This document shows, in pieces, positions 1 to 6,560 of a DNA stretch of 14,746 nucleotides (the first letter of the stretch is position 1; every line of letters begins with the position of its first letter). This stretch comes from Chitinispirillales bacterium (GTDB lineage Bacteria; Fibrobacterota; Chitinivibrionia; Chitinivibrionales; Chitinispirillaceae), in assembly GCA_031254445.1 (NCBI GenBank), contig JAIRUL010000169.1, positions 1-14,746 on the forward strand. Reading direction: 5' to 3'. Made by a program: the position numbers and the translations under genes. A model generated the notes under the pieces. The model searched no databases. It was not told where the DNA came from and saw nothing but the letters and a program-made list of their open reading frames with translations.

Positions 1-986
1 TGGCACCGCATGATTCTTTCCGTCAACCCCCCGCTGCTGTCAATCCCCGTCCCCAAATACCCCCATATCTCTTTCATCCTGCCGAGAACCTTTATTGGGC
101 TGGGGTGGTCGGCTAAGGCATCAAGCAGGTCATTTAAAAAAGCCTTTACCGCAGGTAGATTTTTTATTGGCGTTGATATGGCGTTTGTATCGTTCGGTAT
201 TGATGCGTCAAGGCCGTTCGCCGATGCAGATGCGTCAAAACCAGATGCGTCCGCCCCATTAACGTGATACCTCAAATCCGTAAGCAGATTAGGGTTTTTG
301 ACGATTCCTCGGCCTATCATCCACCTGTTGATATTTGGGAAACGTTCGGATAAACGCTTAAAAGTATCAACAGAGACGATGTCGCCATTATACACTATGG
401 TATGATCCGACACCCCTATGCACTCTTCAAACGTGTCGATGTCCACGCCCCCGCCGTAGGCCTGCGCCCCGGTTCGCGGGTGGATTATCAGCTCTTTTAG
501 CGGGTAATTGTTGAATATCGGGATGAGCGCCGCTAGGTCGTCTTTGCCCTCTAGGCCGAGGCGCGTTTTTATTGATAGCGGGAGCTGGAGTTTTGGGGCG
601 ACGTCGTCGAGGAAGCGTTTGATGATATCCCTATGCGGTAAAAGCCCGCACCCCCGTTTTTTCTTTGCGATGAGCGGGGCGGGGCAGCCGAGATTCCAGT
701 TGACGGATAGGAAGCCTAGGTCTGCGAACTTTCGGCAGAGCAGGAGAAAGCCGGTGGGGTCGTTGCCGATGATTTGGGGGATTAGGCGAGCGGTGCCGTT
801 GCCGTTGGTGTTAGGCAATAAATCCTTTATGTGGTGATCTCGTACATATTTTCCTAGTACGGTAGGGACAAAGGGGGCCATGATGTAGTCGAATTGCCCG
901 AAGTGTTTCTCGTAGGCTGCCCGAAAAACATTATCGGTAATCCCGCGCAATGGGGCCAGATAGAATTTATGTGTTTGTGTTGACAT
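1..986 (-). CDS. tRNA-dihydrouridine synthase family protein (3' end outside window)
   Basis: Reading the minus strand from the ATG at 986 gives an uninterrupted frame of about 328 codons that leaves the window at position 1. Flavin-dependent Dus enzymes reduce specific tRNA uridines to dihydrouridine. Family signatures in order: LAPLRGITDNVFR (residues 10-22, FMN barrel start), NLGCP with the expected catalytic Cys at 101, SIKTRLG with the FMN-phosphate Lys at 140, IHPRTG with His at 169, and NGDI at 200-203. The C-terminal helical part (HPSPIKVLGRMKEIWGYLG) also fits. Between barrel and helical domain lies a low-complexity stretch with three Asp-Ala-Ser units, unusual for Dus. No good Shine-Dalgarno precedes the ATG; an ATG 13 nt upstream is in another frame. 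Family call is secure; which Dus subgroup (A, B or C type) is not decided. Confidence 0.88.
   Translation of the reverse strand, partial: MSTQTHKFYLAPLRGITDNVFRAAYEKHFGQFDYIMAPFVPTVLGKYVRDHHIKDLLPNTNGNGTARLIPQIIGNDPTGFLLLCRKFADLGFLSVNWNLGCPAPLIAKKKRGCGLLPHRDIIKRFLDDVAPKLQLPLSIKTRLGLEGKDDLAALIPIFNNYPLKELIIHPRTGAQAYGGGVDIDTFEECIGVSDHTIVYNGDIVSVDTFKRLSERFPNINRWMIGRGIVKNPNLLTDLRYHVNGADASGFDASASANGLDASIPNDTNAISTPIKNLPAVKAFLNDLLDALADHPSPIKVLGRMKEIWGYLGTGIDSSGGLTERIMRC
202..252. repeat. Three short 9-bp direct repeats inside the dus gene
   Basis: GATGCGTCA occurs at 202-210 and 229-237, and GATGCGTCC at 244-252. On the coding strand each unit encodes Asp-Ala-Ser in a low-complexity insertion between the catalytic barrel and the C-terminal helices of the Dus protein. 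It looks like slippage or duplication expansion in a tolerant linker. Confidence 0.7.
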
Positions 987-1023
987 TTTGTGAATCCATT
1001 ATCTTTTAAATCTTTTAAAATCA

Positions 1024-1277
1024 AAATCTTTTTCAGACGAAGCCTACGGCTTCATAACGTGTGGCGCAGAGCCGCCACACAAAGTCAAAATCAAAGTCAA
1101 AACACCGGTCCCCCCGCCCGATAGACACGGGCGTTGCACGCAACGCCCCTACAACGTCAACATCGCCGTCAAAATCAAAACCATCCACACCGCCGCCTTT
1201 GACTTTGACGTTGACTTTGTGTGGCGGCTTTAGCCGCCACACCATATGAAGCCGTAGGCTTCGTCTGAAAAAGATTT
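1024..1277. repeat. Large imperfect inverted repeat element (~78-bp arms, ~96-bp centre)
   Basis: Arm 1024-1101 is the near reverse complement of arm 1198-1277. Both carry the block TCAGACGAAGCCTACGGCTT, a GTGTGGCG...CGCCACAC block, and a stretch built from GTCAAA-like words. Smaller perfect hairpins nest inside: the palindrome at 1219-1242 (11-bp stem, 2-nt loop) and the one at 1129-1148 (9-bp stem, 2-nt loop). The element fills the gap between the barrel-protein gene and dus, both on the minus strand. It could act as a strong RNA hairpin or terminator, or be a non-autonomous (MITE-like) insertion. No transposase is encoded, and the 62-70 codon frames across it are by-products of the symmetry. 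Confidence 0.85.
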
Positions 1278-1332
1278 AAAGAATTTGACTTTTATAGGCT
1301 TCGTCTGAAAAAGATTTAAAGAATTTGACTTT
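1255..1332. repeat. Tandem duplication, two 38-bp copies, period 40
   Basis: The 38-bp unit starting TAGGCTTCGTCTGAAAAAGA occurs identically at 1255-1292 and 1295-1332, separated by 2 nt. The first copy forms the outer end of the right arm of the inverted repeat at 1024-1277. The second copy ends at the stop codon of the barrel-protein gene (1332-1334). This suggests that element ends were duplicated or that two elements inserted next to each other. Confidence 0.9.
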
Positions 1333-2219
1333 CAATACCTAAACCTAAACCCTATCTCAAGCAACCTATCCCTACTAAGCAACATCAACGATTTCGGGAA
1401 TTCGTAGTTATAGACGGCAAAGAATCCCGCCGAGTGTTTGAGATTATAAATATCCGCGTCAACCCCTGCCGTTCCCGTCCAGTAAAGAGCACCTGAGGTA
1501 TCGCCTAGCAGCGTTAATTTATTGTTGGCGCTAAACAGCCACGATTTCGTCTTATAAACCGAATACCCAACGTCAACCTCGGCGGTAGCGGCCCACGGGT
1601 GCGCGCCCGATAGAAGCGTTTTGTCCATCCCGCCCATCTTGCGTACGAAGTATCCGGCCCGCGCTTGCCATCTTAGCTTGTCAAAATATCCGTCGCGCCC
1701 TGTATTGATATAGTTTCTTTTCATCTGCGAGAATCTATAGTTTGCGGACGATGCGCTTATGTAGGGCTGGTTCCAGTAGGGCGGGATGGGGCGCGTCGCC
1801 CTATCGACTTCGTGGTGGCAGCTGTGGTCGAGGCCGGCTTGGTAAAATATTTCTTTTCGGCGAAACTCGAAAAGCGGGATGACGGAGTAGCGGACGTCGC
1901 GCGGGTCGAAGACAATAGCCCCAGTTTGCCGCCCCATCCCCAGATAGTTGTCATACCGTATGCCGAAATGAAACACGGTGTCGACCGATACAGCCATTGC
2001 CTCAAACTCCGTGAGCGCGGAGGCCATGTAGGCGTCGCGGAGTTCGCCGTTTTTGTGGTTGAAGAACGCGCGGATGTCTTGATAGAAGTAGTATTCGGAT
2101 ATGAAGTTTATTCTGCCGGCATATTCGGAATGCTCATCCGCAGATACGGCAATGATCGCTACGGTGATGATTGATAGAGCGGCGTATGATGTAAGCCGCA
2201 TATTAAATATCCCAGCCAT
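1332..2219 (-). CDS. Predicted outer-membrane β-barrel protein
   Basis: 295 aa from the chosen ATG at 2219, which lies 4 nt after the TAA of the upstream polymerase gene, so the two are probably co-transcribed and coupled. The frame is also open to an ATG at 2252, but that would overlap the polymerase; an internal ATG at 2201 is a second alternative. The N-terminus is a signal peptide (MRLTSYAALSIITVAIIAVSA then DEHSEY). The mature part has alternating hydrophobic and aromatic β-strand patterns, for example FHFGIRYDNYLGMG, and ends in GFRFRY, the terminal aromatic pattern read by the BAM machinery. A His-rich loop (LDHSCHHEVDR) lies mid-protein. I do not recognise a specific family. An enzyme-type barrel (lipase or lipid A-modifying) is possible but unsupported. 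Confidence 0.75.
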   Translation of the reverse strand: MAGIFNMRLTSYAALSIITVAIIAVSADEHSEYAGRINFISEYYFYQDIRAFFNHKNGELRDAYMASALTEFEAMAVSVDTVFHFGIRYDNYLGMGRQTGAIVFDPRDVRYSVIPLFEFRRKEIFYQAGLDHSCHHEVDRATRPIPPYWNQPYISASSANYRFSQMKRNYINTGRDGYFDKLRWQARAGYFVRKMGGMDKTLLSGAHPWAATAEVDVGYSVYKTKSWLFSANNKLTLLGDTSGALYWTGTAGVDADIYNLKHSAGFFAVYNYEFPKSLMLLSRDRLLEIGFRFRY

Positions 2220-2223
2220 GATT

Positions 2224-4548
2224 TTAGAATAGCTCCTGTTGGCCCGATACAAGGTTATCGAAATCCGCGCCCATCCATACTAAAATCGAATCGGCTATTG
2301 GTCTTAGCTGACAGTCTATATAGTGTTGATAGTCTAACGGGGCCGACAGTTTTTCTACCGGCTGCGGTCCGTTTTTGGTTATATAGTACCGTATCGCCCG
2401 CACCGGCGTGTCCAATAGTTTTGCGGCTTGCACGTGCGGTGGGATGTTTGTTGTGTAGTCGCCGAGTTCTTTTCTTACGCGTTTCCTGTAGATTAGTTTT
2501 TGATCGAAGTCGCCGCGCTGCAAGTGTTCGGCGGTGGCGATAACGTAGTCCTCTAGCGGCTTGCCGGAGAAGAATCGTATGAATAGTTCGTGTTGGAATT
2601 CTTTCGCCAAATCCGTCCAGTCGCTGCGGGCCGATTCCATCCCTTTGAATGTCAGCTCCATCGCGCCGTCACTATTCACCTCCGCCCCGCAGTAATGTTT
2701 TTTTGTCCCAAGGCCGGTGTCGCCGCCCCTAAGCGATGGGATGAAGAAATGGCGGTAGTGGTTTTCGTACTTTAGTTCAAGCGCCGATTTCACCCCGAAG
2801 TCTTCAAGCAGGCGCTCGCGCAGCCAGACGCCGGTCTCTTTGGATATTTTCGCGCCGATTTCGTTTGCGTTCCCTTTCATCTCTTTTCCCATGTTGACAA
2901 AGATGGAATCGGTGTCGCCGTAGATTACTTTTTTGCCGACGGAGTTTTCTATGTGTTCGATGGATGACTTAAGGATGTATTGCCCCGTGAGGGTGATGGA
3001 GGGGGACACCTCGTCCGAGAAGAAGCGGCAGCCGGTTGACGCCAAAACGCCGGCGAAGCTGTTCATGAGGATTTTTATCGCCTGCGAGAGGTACGGATTT
3101 TTGAGCTGTACGGCTAAGGCTCTCGCGGCCATCAGCTCGCGGATAATCTCCGGCATGATTGAGGTGTTTTTTGAGAACGTGGTGCCGATAGGCGTTTTTA
3201 TCCTGTCGGCGTCATCGATTTTGAAGCCTAGCGGGTCAATCATGAATGTCATTATGATAGAGGGGTATAGGCTTTTGAAGTCGAAGACTAGGACATTGTC
3301 GTATAGGCCGGGCGTTGGTTCCAGCACGTATCCGCCGGGCAGCGGCTTTGTGGGCTGCGCGATGTCGGCGGTGTCTATGGCCGCGAAGCCTGCGCGGTGG
3401 AGGCGCGGCAGGTAGAGGTGGTCGAACGAGGCCACGCTCCCGCCGGTCCCGTCGAGCGTCTGCCCGCTGCGCCGCGAGCGCTCGATGGCGTTTGGGAGGA
3501 TATCGGCGCTTGTGAAGATGTTGAGGATGTCTTTCGCTCCTGTCAAGCAGTCGGTGAAGTCGATGTGGCAATCGTCGGCGGAGCGGTTGTACGCCCGCAG
3601 CATGGTGGGGACGTCCATGACCACCCGCCCGGGGACGCGCGCCGTCCAAACGGTTTTTGTGGAAGCGCCGCCGCCGCGCCACTCCCGCCTGCGCTCGGAG
3701 CTCGCGACGCGGCTCCCGTTTTCGCGCCCGATCTCAAAGCGGATGCCGTGTTTGGTGCAGCGTTCTTGGAGTATGCGGAGGGTGAAGCCGGCGGCCTTCC
3801 AGCCGATAATGACGTCCGGGTCGCGCTGCTTTATATAGGTGAGGAAGTCGGTTAATAGCTGATGTTCATCCTTGCATTGCCGTGTCTCGATTTTGGGATG
3901 GCCGCTTCCGGGCTCACGGTTGTTGCCGTGTTGGCGGTTATCACCGTATTGATTATTTCCGCCGTCCCGTTGCCTGTCATCCCCCAATCGTTGATCAACC
4001 AACGCGAAGCGCGTCTCCCTATTGTCCTCCGCGCAGCCAATCCTGCGGAGTTCCTCGCCCTCCCCGGCATCAACGCAAATCGACATAACCCGCAGCTCCG
4101 GTATGAATTCGCATCCCCGCAGATGCGGGTTTTTGAAGTTTGCGAACGCCCCCTGCCGCATTGGTTCGCCGGCGACCCGCATCGACCCGCTGACCATCCG
4201 CTCCATTAGGTATCTTGAGAGGGGGTTGACGTCGGATTCGTAGACGCGGTGCCCGTTTGCCCGCATTCGCCGCGCCGTTTGGAGCATCTGCGCGTGCGTG
4301 TCGAAGTAGAGGCAGTCGACCTCCCGCATATCAAACGACCGCATGGGCAGCGGTTTCCGTTCTTGCGCGCCCTCCGTCTCGCTTCCCGGCACGCTTCGCG
4401 GGCAGAAGAACATGGGCCGGAAGTCGTCCACGAGGATCCTAGCCCGCTCCCCGGAGCCGCCAGCCGCCCAGAGCGTAATTTCGAACTTGCGCCCGCTGTC
4501 CCGATAGTGCGCGGTCAACAAAAAACAGTTTAGGGTTGAATTGGCCAT
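2224..4548 (-). CDS. polB: Family B DNA polymerase, Pol II-like, probably exonuclease-deficient
   Basis: 774 aa; E. coli Pol II is 783 aa and is recognisable along the full length. Polymerase motif A is VFDFKSLYPSII (Asp423), motif C is YGDTDS (Asp545, Asp547), and the thumb-side block SALELKYENHYRHFFIPSLR is Pol II-like. The last residues, QQELF, match the clamp-binding tail of Pol II. Oddities: motif B reads KILMNSFAGVL, with Ala499 where Tyr is expected. The exonuclease acidic motifs are damaged: Exo I reads SICVD (156-160) where Pol II has SIDIE; Exo II reads GWKAAGFT, with Thr256 in place of Asp; Exo III is shortened and reads TGAKD. A 35-residue Asn/Asp/Gln/Gly-rich linker sits at ~186-222. 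Pol II acts in SOS-associated replication restart and bypass. This copy would be a non-proofreading version. No SD precedes the ATG; TATAAT lies 17 nt upstream. Confidence 0.9.
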   Translation of the reverse strand: MANSTLNCFLLTAHYRDSGRKFEITLWAAGGSGERARILVDDFRPMFFCPRSVPGSETEGAQERKPLPMRSFDMREVDCLYFDTHAQMLQTARRMRANGHRVYESDVNPLSRYLMERMVSGSMRVAGEPMRQGAFANFKNPHLRGCEFIPELRVMSICVDAGEGEELRRIGCAEDNRETRFALVDQRLGDDRQRDGGNNQYGDNRQHGNNREPGSGHPKIETRQCKDEHQLLTDFLTYIKQRDPDVIIGWKAAGFTLRILQERCTKHGIRFEIGRENGSRVASSERRREWRGGGASTKTVWTARVPGRVVMDVPTMLRAYNRSADDCHIDFTDCLTGAKDILNIFTSADILPNAIERSRRSGQTLDGTGGSVASFDHLYLPRLHRAGFAAIDTADIAQPTKPLPGGYVLEPTPGLYDNVLVFDFKSLYPSIIMTFMIDPLGFKIDDADRIKTPIGTTFSKNTSIMPEIIRELMAARALAVQLKNPYLSQAIKILMNSFAGVLASTGCRFFSDEVSPSITLTGQYILKSSIEHIENSVGKKVIYGDTDSIFVNMGKEMKGNANEIGAKISKETGVWLRERLLEDFGVKSALELKYENHYRHFFIPSLRGGDTGLGTKKHYCGAEVNSDGAMELTFKGMESARSDWTDLAKEFQHELFIRFFSGKPLEDYVIATAEHLQRGDFDQKLIYRKRVRKELGDYTTNIPPHVQAAKLLDTPVRAIRYYITKNGPQPVEKLSAPLDYQHYIDCQLRPIADSILVWMGADFDNLVSGQQELF

Positions 4549-4554
4549 ATACTA

Positions 4555-4669
4555 TAATATATTTTATTATAGACTGGGGGCGGGGAAATAATGCTCAAAT
4601 AATCGTTAAGGCTGGCGCTCGACGGTTTTGACATTAATCTCTTTGGTTTTTTATTGAGCGTTGGGCGCA
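4555..4669 (+). repeat. Dispersed ~115-bp repeat, copy A
   Basis: Copy A matches copy B (6373-6484) in the same orientation over its whole length. The first 20 bases (TAATATATTTTATTATAGAC) and the internal block GGTTTTGACATTAAT are identical, as is TTGGGCGCA at the end; the sequence between differs by scattered substitutions and small indels. It contains an internal inverted pair, ATGCTCAAATAA near 4591 and TTATTGAGCGT near 4651, so it could fold as a long hairpin. It lies in the divergent gap between the polymerase and the GNAT-methyltransferase genes. A further partial right-end-like stretch (TTTTTTATTGAGGGTTGAGA) follows at 4711-4730. Confidence 0.85.
4566..4571 (-). promoter_or_regulatory. 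Possible -10 box for the polymerase gene
   Basis: The minus strand reads TATAAT at 4571-4566, 17 nt before the polymerase ATG, which predicts a leader of roughly ten nucleotides without a Shine-Dalgarno. No convincing -35 box is visible at the right distance. The box lies inside the conserved end of the 115-bp repeat (copy A), so the repeat may supply the promoter. A LexA-type operator was looked for in this gap and not recognised. Confidence 0.4.
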
Positions 4670-4739
4670 TAAAGTGTGCCGGAGATAAAAAAGTTGAGAA
4701 TTGCGAAAGGTTTTTTATTGAGGGTTGAGACTTAAAAAA

Positions 4740-6302
4740 ATGAGCAGACTTCCCTTAGATAATATTACTTACACTAATATCCTACCGACCGATATGGAAT
4801 CTGCTATAGCGGATTGCGCAAAGATTTATTCTGAGCATTATGGTGTTTGGGGCGAGCGCAGCGGCCGCAGCGGCCGCAAGGGGGAGCATATAAAACTTTC
4901 CGCCCAAAGGTTGCAGAGTTGGCTTAACAATGAGAACACGGGCTTATATGTGGCCAGTTATGATGAAAAATTGATTGGTTACGCGATAGCGTTGAGAGCG
5001 ATCTTGCATAGTCATGGAACGGTGTCTTGGGTTACCCAATTTGTTGTCCATACAGATTATCAAAACAACGGCATAGGGTCTCATTTGTTGCGCCATATAT
5101 GGGGAATGTCGAATGACTACGCTTGGGGCCTTATAACATCCAATCCTTACGCGGTGCGGGCGTTAGAAAAGGCTACGCGTAGAAATTGCGATCCTAAGTA
5201 TATAAGCGGCAACGGTAGGGTTGGTAAATTGCTTAACTTCGCATCTAAGAAAGTTCATTACATTGACGCCGGCATTGAGTGTAAGATAGGCTCGGCAACC
5301 GCTCAGGTAAATACTAATTTTTGTGTTGATCATTCCAATATAGAGTCAAAAATAAAGGCGTTGGAAGACAAAGGCATAAATTGGAAAATGGGGGCGTTAC
5401 AAGAATGCTGGGAGTGGTTTGCGTTCACATTTCGTAATCAAGAGCCGTTTCCCCTCGAAAAGGCTGAAATAGAAAGCATACTTAGAAGCTCGGAAAAAAC
5501 GGTAAAGCAGGCGTATAAGCGTATGTTCGGCGGACAGAGTAAGCCGTATACAAAATATACCGATACGGAGGTGTCGTTTATTTTTTCCGAATGCAGGTTG
5601 CGTAAAGATTCTGTAGTATTTGATTTTGGGTGCGGCACCGGTAGGCACGCTATAGGATTAGCCTTTAAAGGGGTTGTTGTGCGCGCGTTTGACTATGTTG
5701 AAGAAAACATTGAGGCATGTAAGCGCAATCAGCCGTCAATGCCGCCGTCGGGTAAACTAACGTTTCAAGTTGACGATTGCCGAGACCTCGACTTGCCGGA
5801 GCAAGCGGACGCGGTTATTTGCTTATATGACGTGATAGGTTCTTTTAAGGAAGAGGCGGATAATGTAAAAATTATAAAGAATATCGCCACGTGCTTAAAA
5901 CCCGGGGGAACGGCGTTAATATCTGTTATGAATAGCGGGTTAACGCGGGGAAAGGTAAGGGAGTTTGCTTTTAGCAAAGACCCGAATACGTTGTTTGAGT
6001 TGGGTGCAAGCGAAACGATGCAGCGTTCGGGGGAAGTTTTCAATCCGGATCTTATGTTTTTTGACACAGATAGCGAGGTTTTTTATAGAAGGGAGCAATT
6101 TTTAGTAGGGTCGGAATTGCCCGTAGAACTATTCGTATGCGATAGGCGGTACACGAAAGATTCTATATCGCGTATGTGCGAGGATGCCGGGCTACGCGTT
6201 GATTTTGTCCGCCGCGTCCATGCCGGAGACTGGCAAAATGATTTGCCCGAAAGCCATGGCAGCGCCAAAGAAGTCCTTGTGAAGTGCACTCGGGTTGTTT
6301 AG
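4740..6302 (+). CDS. GNAT acetyltransferase / class I SAM methyltransferase fusion
   Basis: 520 aa from the ATG at 4740. A TTG at 4725 in the same frame lies in repeat-derived sequence directly against a GAGGG, so it is less likely. Residues ~10-170 form a GNAT domain: GLYVASYDEKLIGYAIAL, VSWVTQFVVHTDYQNNGIG with the acetyl-CoA loop at ~108-113, then AWGLITSNPYAVRALEKATR. A linker of ~100 residues follows. From ~275 comes a class I methyltransferase: motif I VFDFGCGTGRHAIGLA (~293-308), an acidic residue in AFDYVEENIEACK, then DDCRDLDL and LKPGGTALISV. The substrate is unknown. A small molecule, peptide or tRNA-linked substrate are all possible. The gene is visibly AT-richer than its neighbours and is enclosed by two direct repeats, which suggests acquisition as a cassette. 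The Ser-Gly-Arg repeat near residues 41-47 is encoded by a GC-rich 9-bp duplication. Confidence 0.85.
   Translation: MSRLPLDNITYTNILPTDMESAIADCAKIYSEHYGVWGERSGRSGRKGEHIKLSAQRLQSWLNNENTGLYVASYDEKLIGYAIALRAILHSHGTVSWVTQFVVHTDYQNNGIGSHLLRHIWGMSNDYAWGLITSNPYAVRALEKATRRNCDPKYISGNGRVGKLLNFASKKVHYIDAGIECKIGSATAQVNTNFCVDHSNIESKIKALEDKGINWKMGALQECWEWFAFTFRNQEPFPLEKAEIESILRSSEKTVKQAYKRMFGGQSKPYTKYTDTEVSFIFSECRLRKDSVVFDFGCGTGRHAIGLAFKGVVVRAFDYVEENIEACKRNQPSMPPSGKLTFQVDDCRDLDLPEQADAVICLYDVIGSFKEEADNVKIIKNIATCLKPGGTALISVMNSGLTRGKVREFAFSKDPNTLFELGASETMQRSGEVFNPDLMFFDTDSEVFYRREQFLVGSELPVELFVCDRRYTKDSISRMCEDAGLRVDFVRRVHAGDWQNDLPESHGSAKEVLVKCTRVV
4859..4878 (+). repeat. 9-bp GC-rich tandem repeat inside the GNAT domain gene
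   Basis: The sequence CAGCGGCCGCAGCGGCCGCA contains two abutting AGCGGCCGC units and encodes Ser-Gly-Arg twice. It stands out as a GC-rich island in an AT-rich gene and may be a recent slippage expansion in a loop near the N-terminus. Confidence 0.7.
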
Positions 6303-6327
6303 CGGCCTCATGCCAGCGCTTATTTTT
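6301..6327 (+). terminator. Weak possible terminator after the GNAT-methyltransferase gene
   Basis: Overlapping the stop codon, the strand reads AGCGGC CTCAT GCC AGC GCT followed by TATTTTT. The stem is short and has a bulge, so this is a tentative call. Confidence 0.25.
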
Positions 6328-6372
6328 CCGTTAAATTTGCACATTTTATTTGCTTGCAATATTGAATTACCC

Positions 6373-6484
6373 TAATATATTTTATTATAGACGGGAGGCG
6401 GGGAAACAATGCTCAATAAACGCCAAGGTTAACGCCCGGCGGTTTTGACATTAATTTCTTGATTTTTATTGAGTATTGGGCGCA
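6373..6484 (+). repeat. Dispersed ~115-bp repeat, copy B
   Basis: Direct-oriented partner of copy A (4555-4669); starts to starts are 1818 bp apart. It has the same AT-rich head, GGCGGGGAAA, TTTTGACATTAAT and TTGGGCGCA blocks. Its internal inverted pair is TGCTCAATAAA near 6409 and TTTATTGAGTA near 6465. It occupies most of the gap (6303-6560) after the fusion gene. The two copies could recombine to delete the gene between them. Confidence 0.85.
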
Positions 6485-6560
6485 AGCAATGCGCCTAGGT
6501 AAACAAGTTTAGCGCTAAGTATCGTAAAAACCACTCTTTAATCATATAGGAGGCGTAATT

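Noticed and set aside
1033..1249. Opposed 62- and 70-codon frames across the inverted repeat
   Set aside because: Lys/Ser- and Val/Asp-repetitive products mirror the GTCAAA-like words and the palindromic symmetry; no SD and no domain, so not genes.
1255..1332. CRISPR-like direct repeats
   Set aside because: Only two copies with a 2-nt gap, so no spacers, and no cas genes nearby.
2224..4548. Intein in the family B polymerase
   Set aside because: Motifs A, B and C follow at normal spacing and total length matches Pol II, so there is no intein.
4725..4739. TTG start for the GNAT-methyltransferase
   Set aside because: It lies within repeat-like sequence and directly touches GAGGG; the in-frame ATG at 4740 is the simpler start.
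4555..6484. Insertion sequence or composite transposon
   Set aside because: No transposase or integrase is encoded between or near the repeats and no terminal inverted repeats of IS type are evident; kept only as a repeat-flanked cassette.
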